A stretch of DNA of 64,000 nt from Neolewinella lacunae (GCF_014349155.1 NZ_JACSIT010000154.1:124001-188000); one strand, 5' to 3'. Shown: positions 17,710-26,173, numbered from the stretch's first letter. A program made the numbers and translations. The notes: generated by a model not told the origin, from the sequence alone.

Positions 17710-18879
17710 CTACAATTCGCCCCCGAAACTTCCGGTGGTGATGAAGCGCATCACGTAAACAAGCACGATACTGATGACCAGGCCAAAGGTGATTTTACCG
17801 AGGTCCTTGCCAATGTCCCAGAAGGCCTGCTTGAGGTTGAGATGCCCAGGGATAGTCTCGAAATAGACCACCGCAGCGCGGGCAATCATGGCGGCGGCCA
17901 TCACGATGATGACCAGGTTATTGATGTCATCGCGGAGGTAAACGACGTAGGCGATGAGCAGCAAGAGCAGGCCGTTGAGGGCGATTCCCGCGTAGTGTGC
18001 CAGCGGTGCCCGCTCAACGTCGCTGGGCTCACGGTGCAACTCCAGCTTATAGCGGATGGCAATTTCCCGACCCGCCAGCAGGCCCAAAAAGACCCAGGTG
18101 GTGGACATCGGCACGTTGCTGAACTCCTTGAAGAACAACAGTACGATGCCGTAGATGAAGTCGACAATGGTGGCAGAGCGGATGTCGGTCGTATTCGTTT
18201 TCGACTTTACAATTTTCTGAATTTTTCCACCCTTCGCGTAAAAAATGATGCCCAGCATGAGCAAGAGAATGCTCAGCGAAACGGTCATTTCGAGGCCCGT
18301 GATCGTCCGGGGCAGGTAGACGTAGATGTTGGCAAAGTCCTGGATGAGCCACTGCCCCCACAAAAAGCCGGTGGAGCACCACTGCAGGATGGTCCAGTTG
18401 CGTTTGCTGCTTTCACTGATGCCATTTTCGATGAAGCGCTTATCGAGTGTCCGCGTCACAATTTGCCACACGAGAATGGCAACGCAAAAGGCCAGGGCGT
18501 AGCCGAGGATGGACTTCATCGTCATGTCCAGCAAGCCCGCTGGCTTGAAGAAGGTCAGGACCAGAAACGAAGTACTCACAGGGATGCCCGTCCGCGTCAG
18601 CACCATCAGCACCAGGGGAGGCAGAAGGTACGGCCAGGTCATATCTGCCACGAAGGGATACTTTTCCAGGCGGCCGTAGCTGACGTCGCCAGTGTATTCC
18701 ATCCAGCCGTAGATCAAGGTGGCCGCCAGAATGGAGCCGGCGAAGGCCCAGAGCACGTACCAGGGGCGGTCTTCATTGGAGGAGAGGAAAGTCCCCAACG
18801 TTTGGATCGAGTCGTTCCCGACTACGGCGTAGCCAGCCAGGATGAAGCCGGTCCACATGATGATGAAGGTCAAATCCAT
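17710..18879 (-). CDS. PiT-like inorganic anion permease
   Basis: A 389-residue inner membrane protein with about ten membrane segments. I use the ATG at 18879 (MDLTFIIMWTGFILAG); the ATG at 18912 would add a basic tail. Both halves carry the sign of the PiT phosphate transporter family: VGNDSIQTLGTF near the start, then GIPVSTSF in the first half and NVPMSTTWVFLGLLAG in the second. This inverted-repeat layout supports a phosphate or sulfate permease coupled to cations. Distance from characterised members is large, so the ion is not certain. No regulator is adjacent. Confidence 0.6.
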   Translation of the reverse strand: MDLTFIIMWTGFILAGYAVVGNDSIQTLGTFLSSNEDRPWYVLWAFAGSILAATLIYGWMEYTGDVSYGRLEKYPFVADMTWPYLLPPLVLMVLTRTGIPVSTSFLVLTFFKPAGLLDMTMKSILGYALAFCVAILVWQIVTRTLDKRFIENGISESSKRNWTILQWCSTGFLWGQWLIQDFANIYVYLPRTITGLEMTVSLSILLLMLGIIFYAKGGKIQKIVKSKTNTTDIRSATIVDFIYGIVLLFFKEFSNVPMSTTWVFLGLLAGREIAIRYKLELHREPSDVERAPLAHYAGIALNGLLLLLIAYVVYLRDDINNLVIIVMAAAMIARAAVVYFETIPGHLNLKQAFWDIGKDLGKITFGLVISIVLVYVMRFITTGSFGGEL

Positions 18880-18987
18880 AGTGCGCGTTCGCCCGTTTAC
18901 CGGGCGGCGCAAAGATAGTATGGGCTTTGGCGGCCAATGTTAAGTGAGGGTTAAGTTCAAAAGTTGTGCCGCTGCTGCGCAGCTGCG

Positions 18988-19270
18988 TTTTGAACCACTA
19001 AGAACACGAAGAGGGGCTAAGTAAGACAGTTTTGAACCACTAAGGACACGAAGAGGGACTAAGTAAGACATTTCTGAACCAATAAGGACGCGAAAAGGGG
19101 CTTAGCCAAGTAGGGGAGCTGCGCTCCTTGTTTGAACCACTAAGAAAACGAAGAAGGACTAAGAAGAGAAGGGACCCTGCTGCGCAGGATCTTTTTGAAC
19201 CACTAAGAAAACGAAGAAGGACTAAGTTTAAACACCCTTAGTGCCTCTTCGTGTTCTTAGTGGTTCAAAA
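18988..19270. repeat. Cluster of GAACCACTAAG repeats
   Basis: Five direct copies start at 18988, 19030, 19071, 19130 and 19193, and one inverted copy occupies 19237-19270. The unit is about 34 bp: TTTTGAACCACTAAGAACAC followed by GAAGAGGGACTAAG. The last direct copy and the inverted copy can form a long hairpin before the pfkA stop. The gap 18880-19290 contains nothing else that I recognise except short GCTGCGCAGC palindromes between units. Confidence 0.9.
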
Positions 19271-19290
19271 GAAAGAGCGAAGCTCTCCCT

Positions 19291-20277
19291 TTAAATCGCC
19301 AGAATACTAGCCATCTCAATCAAGTCCCCCTGCGGCTTTTTCTCTTTGTAGATGGCCTCTTCAAAGGAAGTCAGCGTCACCAGGTCATTGACGATGCCGA
19401 CGGCCACATTTTCTTCTCCTTCCAGCAGTTTCGTTACCGCTGCATAGCCGAGGCGGCTGGCCAGCAGGCGGTCCAGTGCAGTCGGTGCCCCACCCCGCTG
19501 GAGGTGGCCGATGACGGTAACTTTAGGCTCCATGCTCGCCAGGTCGTCTTTGATCTTGGCGGCAATGCCCGCCGCACCGCCCATGGGGTGGCCCTCCGCT
19601 ACGATGACTACGCTGAAAAGCTTGCCCCGCGCCTTGTTTTTCTTCAGGACCGTCTTCAGGTCTTCCAAATTGGTGTTCGCCTCGGGAATCAACACGCTGC
19701 TCGCCCCCGAACCAATGGCCGTATGCAGGGCAATGTAGCCCGAGTGACGGCCCATCACTTCCACAAAAAACAGCCGGTTGTGGCTGTCTGCCGTGTCCCG
19801 GATTTTGTCCACCGCTTCAATGGCCGTATTGACTGCCGTATCAAAACCGATCGTGTAATCGGTGCCGTACAAATCGTTGTCAATGGTACCGGGGATGCCG
19901 ATGAAGGGAATACCGTGCTCTTCGCTGAAGATTTTTGCTCCCGTAAAAGTGCCGTTGCCCCCGATGGCAATGCAGGCATCAATGTCGTAAGCCCGCAGGT
20001 GATCCGCCGCCTGCGCCCGCCCTTCGGGCGTCATGAAACGCATGGACCGGGCGGTGCGCAGTACCGTACCACCGCGCTGGATGATGTTGGCCACGTCGCG
20101 CCGCTCCATCCGCTTAAAATGCCCGTCGATCATGCCTTCGTAGCCCCGCTCAATGCCGTAGACGTGGAGCTTATTCCAGGCCGCAGTACGCACCACCGCC
20201 CGCAGGGCAGCGTTCATTCCGGGGGCGTCACCGCCGGAGGTGAAAACGGCAATGCGGCGAATGTCTTCTCTTTTCAT
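19291..20277 (-). CDS. pfkA: ATP-dependent 6-phosphofructokinase
   Basis: A 328-residue glycolytic enzyme that phosphorylates fructose 6-phosphate. The N-terminus reads RIAVFTSGGDAPGMNAALRA, the ATP-loop signature. The catalytic segment is GIPGTIDNDL (Asp near 133), and FVEVMGRHSGYIAL binds the sugar phosphate. LQRGGAPTALDRLLASRLG closes the active site. GTIDND rather than a Lys-containing variant fits ATP rather than pyrophosphate use. One oddity: the Mg-binding motif usually GGDGS reads GGNGT (Asn108). It is 41 bp downstream of the GlcNAc-kinase-like gene on the same strand, a likely operon for sugar entry into glycolysis. Confidence 0.95.
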   Translation of the reverse strand: MKREDIRRIAVFTSGGDAPGMNAALRAVVRTAAWNKLHVYGIERGYEGMIDGHFKRMERRDVANIIQRGGTVLRTARSMRFMTPEGRAQAADHLRAYDIDACIAIGGNGTFTGAKIFSEEHGIPFIGIPGTIDNDLYGTDYTIGFDTAVNTAIEAVDKIRDTADSHNRLFFVEVMGRHSGYIALHTAIGSGASSVLIPEANTNLEDLKTVLKKNKARGKLFSVVIVAEGHPMGGAAGIAAKIKDDLASMEPKVTVIGHLQRGGAPTALDRLLASRLGYAAVTKLLEGEENVAVGIVNDLVTLTSFEEAIYKEKKPQGDLIEMASILAI

Positions 20278-20318
20278 AGTCGTTTTTTGGGGTAAGGGGT
20301 CTGGGGTACAGCCAGTGC

Positions 20319-21164
20319 CTAAAGCGCCTTGCGGTGAAAGTCCGCCAGCGCTTCAATGGGTTTGTGGACGAAACGGCCGGCCCGCAGGTCGCGCTCGTTC
20401 ATGGCCGCCAACAGAATCTTCTTGAAGTGAAAAGCAATCGAGCCGATAAAGTGCACCGGAATGCCCAGGTGCCCCCGGTATTTGCGTACGTGGCGGTCTA
20501 AAAACTCCGCAAAGCTAGAGAAAACGATCTTTTGAATGAGCGGATGCTCCTGGTGCTCGCCCATAAAACGGGTAAAACTGGCCAGGTAAGTGTTCGGCAG
20601 GGCCGTTGAGTAGACCTTGTCGAGGATCGTCGAACGGTCCACCGTAGCAAATTTCTCGAAGGCGTCGTTGAGCTCGTCGTCCAGCTCCCGGTAGAAGTAG
20701 GCCCGCAGAAAGGCTTTACCCAGGTGCGAACCGCTGCCCTCGTCGCCCAGCATGAAGCCGAGGTTGGTGACGTTGTCAATCACGTCGTCACCGTCGTAAA
20801 GGCAGGTGTTGCTGCCCGTACCCAGAATGCAGGCAATGCCCGGATCCCGCCCGCAGGCCGCACGGGCCGCCCCGAGCAAGTCGTGCATCACCGTGATTTT
20901 TGCGGAAGGATACGTATGGCGCAGCGCGTCGGCAATGACTTTTTTGCGGTTGTGATCCCAGCAACCAGCGCCGTAGTAGAAAATGTCCGTAGGCTCCAGC
21001 CCGGGCAACAGCGCCGTAGAGAGCTTTTCCAACTCCGTGTACAGCAACTCTTTGGGGTGCACCACCGGGTTGAAACCTTCCGTATGTACGAAAGTGCTCT
21101 CCCCGTCTTTGGCCACCCAGGCCCAATCGGCCTTCGTAGAGCCGGAATCCGCGATCAATAACAT
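20319..21164 (-). CDS. N-acetylglucosamine kinase-like protein (BadF/BcrA ATPase family)
   Basis: A 281-residue cytoplasmic protein of the actin-like ATPase fold. The phosphate-1 motif is LLIADSGSTKADWAWV at the N-terminus. GAGCWDHNRK, then HDLLGAARAACG, then LGTGSNTCLYDG (phosphate-2) follow in order. LGFMLGDEGSGSHLGKAF is the adenosine-binding region typical of BadF-type kinases. Bacteroidota members are annotated as GlcNAc kinases in cell-wall recycling. That use fits its place before pfkA and opposite a glucosaminidase gene, but the substrate is inferred. Confidence 0.85.
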   Translation of the reverse strand: MLLIADSGSTKADWAWVAKDGESTFVHTEGFNPVVHPKELLYTELEKLSTALLPGLEPTDIFYYGAGCWDHNRKKVIADALRHTYPSAKITVMHDLLGAARAACGRDPGIACILGTGSNTCLYDGDDVIDNVTNLGFMLGDEGSGSHLGKAFLRAYFYRELDDELNDAFEKFATVDRSTILDKVYSTALPNTYLASFTRFMGEHQEHPLIQKIVFSSFAEFLDRHVRKYRGHLGIPVHFIGSIAFHFKKILLAAMNERDLRAGRFVHKPIEALADFHRKAL

Positions 21165-21278
21165 TACTGCCAGTTTTTTTGCTTCGCGAAGGTAGTGTAA
21201 TTTTTACACTAAGTCCGCTAGCTTTTGCGGCGAAAGTGGCAACCCGGTTGCTGCTTACCCCAAATTGTGGCTCTTCCC

Positions 21279-21296
21279 GGGCGCGGCCGCAGGTGC
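21279..21296 (+). repeat. NotI-core repeat
   Basis: Exact copy GGGCGCGGCCGCAGGTGC with a long extended match: CAGGCAAGTCGAAAAGGAGC follows. It lies 115 bp upstream of the GlcNAc-kinase-like gene, reading toward it in the preferred orientation. Confidence 0.9.
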
Positions 21297-21343
21297 CAGG
21301 CAAGTCGAAAAGGAGCGAAGAAGGAAAAAAAAGCAGGCCCCTC

Positions 21344-21374
21344 TTGCGGGATAAAACTTTTTGTAGTAATTTTG
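21344..21374 (+). promoter_or_regulatory. Predicted promoter of the glucosaminidase gene
   Basis: TTG at 21344-21346, a 20-bp spacer, then TAATTTTG at 21367-21374. This is a full match to the TTG-N20-TAnnTTTG promoter of Bacteroidota. The predicted leader before the ATG at 21490 is about 110 nt. Confidence 0.65.
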
Positions 21375-21489
21375 TTTTCGACGGCAGATTTTTAAACATT
21401 TTATGGAACCGTAAGCTCTGACCCCTTGGTCAATGGCCCCTGCAGTGCCCCACACTTTCCATTTTCTTGGTTGCAAAAACACAATTCCG

Positions 21490-22386
21490 ATGTCCGCTCC
21501 CCCTACCCCCCAACCCACGGCCCTGGGCCGAACCGTAGCCAAATGGCTGGATTACGCGGTTTTTTACGCTTTTGAGATTGTCCTGGTCCTGCTCATCCTC
21601 TACCTCTGCATCGCGCGGGGGCTCAGCTTCAGTATTGACGTGTACGAACCCCTGGAGCCCCGCACCGGAGCCCTCTCCGAAGCGTCAATGGAGGGATGGA
21701 TGTCGACCGTCGGGCAATCCCTGGCCGTTCTGTTCACCGATTCCCAACCCGTAGCCGCAGTCGCCCCGCCCGCCCCGGTGGATTCAACGCAGGTGCCCAG
21801 CGGTGAGGAGGGCTTCGACGACTTCAACGCCGTAGCCCCCTCGGATGATCCCGCCCCCCACATCAGCAACCTCACCCTCGTGCTCAGCCCCGACTACGGC
21901 CACCGCAAAGGACTCCCCGCCCATATCGTGGCCGCCAAGCGCGCCCGGGTAGAGCGTTACCTGAACCGCTACCTGCCCATCGCCCAGCGGGAAATGCGCG
22001 ACCACGGCATCCCCGCCAGCATCACCCTGGCGCAGGGGCTGCTGGAGTCCAACGCCGGCGATAGCAAGCTGGCCGTAAATTCCAATAACCACTTCGGCAT
22101 CAAGTGCCGCAGCAAATGCCTGGGCTGCACCTGCCGCAACTACGGAGACGACACCCGCTACGACATGTTCCGTGTCTTCACCTCCGCCGCCGAAAGTTTC
22201 CGCGAACACAGCGCCCTGCTTACCTCCGACCGCTACGCCAAACTCAAAAACCACGGCATGGATTACCGCAAGTGGGCCCACGGCCTGAAGTCCTGCGGCT
22301 ACGCGACCGACCAACGCTACGCCCAAAAACTCATCACCATCATCGAAAACCTCGAACTCGACCGCTACGACGAGCAAGTCCCCTAA
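21490..22386 (+). CDS. Membrane-anchored glucosaminidase (GH73 family)
   Basis: A 298-residue protein started at the ATG at 21490. A membrane anchor (AVFYAFEIVLVLLILYLCIA, about residues 22-41) holds it in the inner membrane with the catalytic part in the periplasm. A Pro/Asp-rich linker leads to a glucosaminidase domain: IPASITLAQGLLESNAGDSK, where the Glu in LLES is the likely catalytic acid, then NNHFGIKC. A four-cysteine cluster (CRSKCLGCTC, about 206-215) follows directly. The end, YDMFRVFTSAAESFREHSAL, matches the FlgJ/Auto type. It should cut peptidoglycan and may feed GlcNAc to the kinase encoded opposite. Confidence 0.9.
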   Translation: MSAPPTPQPTALGRTVAKWLDYAVFYAFEIVLVLLILYLCIARGLSFSIDVYEPLEPRTGALSEASMEGWMSTVGQSLAVLFTDSQPVAAVAPPAPVDSTQVPSGEEGFDDFNAVAPSDDPAPHISNLTLVLSPDYGHRKGLPAHIVAAKRARVERYLNRYLPIAQREMRDHGIPASITLAQGLLESNAGDSKLAVNSNNHFGIKCRSKCLGCTCRNYGDDTRYDMFRVFTSAAESFREHSALLTSDRYAKLKNHGMDYRKWAHGLKSCGYATDQRYAQKLITIIENLELDRYDEQVP

Positions 22387-22419
22387 TTCCTCAGCAGCAA
22401 GTTCATTAGCCGCAACTAT

Positions 22420-22470
22420 GAACTACTGAACTACAGAACTACTGAACTACTGAACTACCGAACTACCGAA
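22420..22470. repeat. 8-bp tandem repeat (AACTACTG type)
   Basis: About six units of AACTACTG, AACTACAG or AACTACCG in a row. The stop codon of the minus-strand hydrolase (22463-22465) lies inside the last unit, so the repeat forms the end of that gene. Confidence 0.8.
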
Positions 22471-23257
22471 CCCCTAACCTCCCCAGCCAGTCCAGCACGA
22501 TGGCATTATACCCCACCTGGTCTTCAAGATTGCAAAGGTGGCCCCGGCCTTCCATCACCATCAGTTCGGCCCGGGGAGCGTGCTTTTGGGCGTAGCGTTC
22601 GGCCGCCTCCAGAAAAACGTGGTCTTGGCTGCCCATCACCAGCAAAGCAGGAACCCGCAGCGGACGTTGGTAGAAACTGCGCACCACACTGAAGAAATCC
22701 TGGTAGAGGCCCAGCCACTTCAGGAAGTCGCCCGGCGCCAGCTTTTTCGACTGCCGCCGGTACATCTTGCGGCTGAAGGCGTGGTTCTTGCGCGGCATCA
22801 CGATGATGATGAAAGAGTCATAGATCCAGCGAAAAGGAACGAAGTAGCTCAGGAATTTGCCGCTGTGCGCAAAAGCCCGGATGCGCCAGTCGGCTTTGAA
22901 TACGCCCCCGGCCATGATCATTGACTTGATCATGCTCGGCCGCCGGTCATCGAGCTGCTGCAAGATGATGCTGCCCAGAGAAAGGGACATAAAATGAGCT
23001 TGCCGGATCCCGATGTGGTCCAGCGTCCGCACCACATCGTCGGTCACAATGTCAAAGTCGTAACTGTCGTAGTCAGGGTGCATATTTTTGCTGCCGCCGT
23101 GGTCGCGCAGGTCCAGCAAAGCCAGGTTGAAGTGATCCTGGAATGCCGCAGCCTGGTGCTTCCAGGTCAGGGAACTCCCCCCGGCCCCGTGGATGAAAAC
23201 GATCCAATCCAGGGCATCGTCCTTGCGGATCAAGTCGTAGTGCAGCAGTTCGTTCAA
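22463..23257 (-). CDS. Alpha/beta hydrolase
   Basis: A 264-residue soluble hydrolase. The oxyanion strand is DWIVFIHGAGGSSLTW (residues 17-32), then LALLDLRDHGGS. The nucleophile elbow reads MSLSLGS, so the central Ser is present though the first small residue is Ser rather than Gly. The acid is likely in LVMGSQDHVF and the His in EGRGHLCNLE. No signal peptide is visible. The nearest types are esterases or MhpC-like C-C hydrolases. It has no operon partner. Its stop codon is supplied by an 8-bp tandem repeat. Confidence 0.8.
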   Translation of the reverse strand: MNELLHYDLIRKDDALDWIVFIHGAGGSSLTWKHQAAAFQDHFNLALLDLRDHGGSKNMHPDYDSYDFDIVTDDVVRTLDHIGIRQAHFMSLSLGSIILQQLDDRRPSMIKSMIMAGGVFKADWRIRAFAHSGKFLSYFVPFRWIYDSFIIIVMPRKNHAFSRKMYRRQSKKLAPGDFLKWLGLYQDFFSVVRSFYQRPLRVPALLVMGSQDHVFLEAAERYAQKHAPRAELMVMEGRGHLCNLEDQVGYNAIVLDWLGRLGVR

Positions 23258-23428
23258 GGCATCGAGATTTAAAGCAACAGGCCGCGCCCATGCTGGCCTA
23301 AATGTAGGACTTCACGCAACCAAATTCCTGCAAGGTTAAGCTATTGTTGGCGAAAAAGCCCCTTCGACTCCAAATATTAATCCAGCATTAAATCACACTG
23401 CTCCCTACATTATATCGTATTTTTTCTC

Positions 23429-23459
23429 TTGTGTAACGCCGTTACGATCAGCAAATTTG
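23429..23459 (+). promoter_or_regulatory. Predicted promoter of the HAD-like gene
   Basis: TTG at 23429-23431, a 20-bp spacer, then CAAATTTG at 23452-23459, one mismatch from TAnnTTTG. The leader to the ATG at 23550 is about 85 nt. The rest of the 292-bp gap is AT-rich with no other structure I can name. Confidence 0.4.
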
Positions 23460-23549
23460 GGACCTGATCGGGGCTTTTACGGCCCCTGACCCTGGTGTTT
23501 TGTTGCTTTCCTGCCTACTGGTGGATTGGGGACAAGAAAAAAAGACGGT

Positions 23550-24155
23550 ATGCTTTCGCGTTTCAATGAACCCCGCCTGGAATTGGCCATTTTTAGCCTG
23601 GAGGACGTTTGCGTCCGGGTTCAGCGGGGCATGGACGCCCATTTGAAAACGGCCGCTTTGGTGAAATCCGACGGAGTAGACGCGGTCTTCCGCTGGCTGC
23701 GCAAGCGCGGCATCAAGGTTTGCTTGCTCAGCCGCCGCGACCAGGCGGCCACCGAACTGCTGCTCGAACGCCTGGAATGGACCTGTGGCGAAGACGAGTG
23801 CTTCCAGTACATCATTTATGACCACCGCGAGCTGTCTAATCCCATCCAGGCAGCCCTCGAACATTTTGGCCTCAGCGAAGCTTCCCGGGCCCTGGTGCTT
23901 TCGGATACACCACGGCTTTTGCAGTGTACCGCCGAGTGCCGGATCCACTTCAACCTCGGCGTCACCAACGGCCGCACCCGCTACGATGTGCTGGTCAAAG
24001 AGCCCTTTTTTCATCTCCTCGACGGCGTGCTGCAATTGCCCAATTTCTTGTTGGAACACATCCCCCAAACTGCGCCCACCGTACAAGGTCGTCCCCTCAT
24101 GCGGGCATCCGTCCAGCGCCTCCTCCTCTCCCGCCCCAACTGGGACGTCGGCTAG
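23550..24155 (+). CDS. HAD-superfamily-like protein lacking the nucleophile Asp
   Basis: A 201-residue protein. The fold follows phosphonatase-type HAD proteins: first strand LELAIFSLEDVCVRVQRG, a helical cap, strand IKVCLLSRRDQAATELLLER (motif II region, Ser present), then RALVLSDTPRLLQCTAECRI (motif III/IV region). The first strand should carry D-x-D; here it reads S16-L-E18, so the nucleophile and the general acid are both missing. It may bind a ligand without catalysis or act as a regulator. The ATG at 23550 is chosen over one at 23526, which adds only a basic stretch. Confidence 0.6.
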   Translation: MLSRFNEPRLELAIFSLEDVCVRVQRGMDAHLKTAALVKSDGVDAVFRWLRKRGIKVCLLSRRDQAATELLLERLEWTCGEDECFQYIIYDHRELSNPIQAALEHFGLSEASRALVLSDTPRLLQCTAECRIHFNLGVTNGRTRYDVLVKEPFFHLLDGVLQLPNFLLEHIPQTAPTVQGRPLMRASVQRLLLSRPNWDVG

Positions 24156-24166
24156 CTCCTTCTCTT

Positions 24167-24220
24167 CTTAGTCCTTCTTCGTGTTCTTAGTGGTTCAAAA
24201 TATCCTGCGCAGCAGGGTCC
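24167..24220. repeat. GAACCACTAAG repeat, single inverted copy with GCTGCGCAGG partner
   Basis: CTTAGTCCTTCTTCGTGTTC leads into TTAGTGGTTCAAAA (24167-24200), followed by TATCCTGCGCAGCAGGGTCC. The second part is the complement of GACCCTGCTGCGCAGGAT beside the copy at 19193, so the two modules travel together. It lies between convergent genes and may end transcription. Confidence 0.85.
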
Positions 24221-24259
24221 CTCCCTTCCACCTTTACATCTTTCCCCCTTTACTCCTTA

Positions 24260-26110
24260 CTAACCTACCAATTCCCCCGGTCGCTTCTTCCTGAGCGTGC
24301 CCGCACTACTGGTGCTGCGCAACACGCCTTTTTCCCCGACGTTGATTTCTGCGGCATTGCCCTCGTCGGTATCGATGTGCATCTCCAGGCGGTAGTCAGG
24401 AGAAACGCGGATGAGGACGTTGCCAAAGACGAGGGAACGCTCGCCGCTGCCTACGGCCACTTCGACGATGTCGCGGTCTTTCACCCCAAAAACGGCGGCG
24501 TCCTCAGGAGTCATGTGGATGTGTCGCCAGGCGCAGATCACGCCGTCTTCCAGGTCTACTGTACCGGCCGGGCCGATGAGTTTGCAGCCCGGGGTGTTTT
24601 CTACTTTCCCCGACTCGCGGATCGGCGCGTCAATGCCCAGAAAGAATTCGTCGGTCCGGCTGATTTCCAGCTGATCGGCGGAGCGGACGGGCCCCAGCAC
24701 CCGTACCCGCTCGATCTGGTTGCGGGGGCCAACGACGGTAACGAGCTCCTCGGCGGCAAACTGCCCGGGCTGGCTGAGCCACTTCTTTACGGTCAGCTCA
24801 TGCCCCTTGCCGAAGAGTTGCTCGACGGTTTCCTGGCGGAGGTGGATGTGGCGGGCGGAGATGGCAATGGGGATGGCCGGCAGGGTATTGACGGCGTCTT
24901 CCTGGGCAATGAGCTGCCCGCACTGCCGGGCAATGGCCAACTGCTCGTCCGTACGCACGGCGAGGAGCTTCACCCGGCTGTGCTGCATGCTGAAGTCGAA
25001 TACCGGTGCCTGGTCGCTCAGTTTGGCGGAGTGGTTCTTGTCTTCGTTGATGATGGCCCCGAGAAAATCGAGGCGCTGGGCCGCACGGTGGCGGATGACG
25101 GGGCTGTTCTCGCCGATGCCGCCGGTAAATACGATGGCGTCCACGCCGCCCATCACCGCAGCGTACGCCCCGATGTATTTCCGCAAGCGGTGGGTGAAAA
25201 CCTGAACGGCCAGCTGGCAGTCAGGGTCGCCTTCCGTAGACCGCTGAAGAATGGTGCGCATGTCGTTGCCCGCCCCGGAAAGTCCCGCCAAACCACTCTG
25301 GCGGTTCAACAGTTCATCGAGGGCCGCAGGGCTCAGGCCAGCCTGCTCGTGGAGGTAGCGGATCAGGCCGGGGTCCACATCGCCCGAGCGGGTCCCCATC
25401 GCCAGGCCTTCCAGCGGGGTCATGCCCATGCTCGTCTCTACCGAACGGCCAAATTCGATGGCGGCCACGCTGCAGCCGTTGCCCAGGTGGCAGGTGATGA
25501 TGCGCAGGTCCCGCGTCTCCGCCCCGAGGTGCTTGGCGGCCACGGCGGCGACGTACTGGTGGCTGGTGCCATGGAAGCCGTAGCGGCGGATGCCGTGCTC
25601 GGCCAGCAGGGCCTTCGGCAGCGCGTAGGTCTTGGCCCGGTTGGGCAGACTCTGGTGAAAAGCCGTGTCAAAAACCGCAAAATGATCGACCGCAGGAAAC
25701 AGTTCCTGGGCCGCCTGGATGCCGCGCAGGTTGACCGGGTTGTGCAACGGAGCCAGTTTGGCCAGGCCGGCAATTTTTTCTTCCACCCCGGCGTCAATGC
25801 GCACCGCCCGGTCAAAAGCCTCGCCGCCGTGAACGACGCGGTGGCCAACGCCGGCCAGCTCCGTATCCGCCAGCTTCTCCTTCAGTGCTTCGAGGCAGGT
25901 GGCGATGGCCCGGTCGGGACCCTTGCCGCTCAGTTCCAGGTGGGTTCCATCCGAGAAGTCGATGACCGGCGCATCGAGCAGCCGTTCGGCGTTCATTTCC
26001 AGCAGGCGGGCGCCCGTTGCGGGGTCAATGACGGCGGCCTTTACCGAAGAACTGCCGGCGTTAATCACTAAGATGTTCACGGAGGTGGGGTTTGCAGGGG
26101 GAAACGGCAA
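24260..26110 (-). CDS. ackA/pduL: Fused acetate kinase and PduL-type phosphotransacylase
   Basis: A 616-residue two-enzyme protein. Residues 12-400 are a full acetate kinase: LVINAGSSSVK, VGHRVVHGGE, RYGFHGTSHQYV, HLGNGCS and MGTRSGDVDPG, with TDEQLAIAR at the end. From about residue 408 a full PduL phosphate acyltransferase follows: ISARHIHLRQETVEQLFG, a metal-binding HxH, then GPVRSADQLEISRTDEFFLG, CAWRHIHMTPEDAAVFGV with a second HxH, and RLEMHIDTDEGNA. Together they turn acetyl-CoA and phosphate into acetate and ATP, or the reverse, with acetyl phosphate as the internal intermediate. No shell genes are near, so a microcompartment is unlikely. The ATG at 26110 is used; a GTG at residue 11 is possible. 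Confidence 0.9.
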   Translation of the reverse strand: MPFPPANPTSVNILVINAGSSSVKAAVIDPATGARLLEMNAERLLDAPVIDFSDGTHLELSGKGPDRAIATCLEALKEKLADTELAGVGHRVVHGGEAFDRAVRIDAGVEEKIAGLAKLAPLHNPVNLRGIQAAQELFPAVDHFAVFDTAFHQSLPNRAKTYALPKALLAEHGIRRYGFHGTSHQYVAAVAAKHLGAETRDLRIITCHLGNGCSVAAIEFGRSVETSMGMTPLEGLAMGTRSGDVDPGLIRYLHEQAGLSPAALDELLNRQSGLAGLSGAGNDMRTILQRSTEGDPDCQLAVQVFTHRLRKYIGAYAAVMGGVDAIVFTGGIGENSPVIRHRAAQRLDFLGAIINEDKNHSAKLSDQAPVFDFSMQHSRVKLLAVRTDEQLAIARQCGQLIAQEDAVNTLPAIPIAISARHIHLRQETVEQLFGKGHELTVKKWLSQPGQFAAEELVTVVGPRNQIERVRVLGPVRSADQLEISRTDEFFLGIDAPIRESGKVENTPGCKLIGPAGTVDLEDGVICAWRHIHMTPEDAAVFGVKDRDIVEVAVGSGERSLVFGNVLIRVSPDYRLEMHIDTDEGNAAEINVGEKGVLRSTSSAGTLRKKRPGELVG

Positions 26111-26155
26111 AGTAAATGGGGAGGTTCAATGTCCGTCCGGTCGGGCAATAATCCC

Positions 26156-26173
26156 GGGCGCGGCCGCAGGTGC
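26156..26173 (+). repeat. NotI-core repeat
   Basis: Exact copy GGGCGCGGCCGCAGGTGC, 46 bp upstream of the AckA-PduL start, reading toward the gene in the preferred orientation. AGTGCACGTTGAAGGAGCGA follows and fits the extended family. Confidence 0.9.

Noticed and set aside
24377-26071. 564-residue plus-strand frame over AckA-PduL
   Set aside because: The minus strand encodes two well-known enzymes; the plus frame has no recognisable fold.
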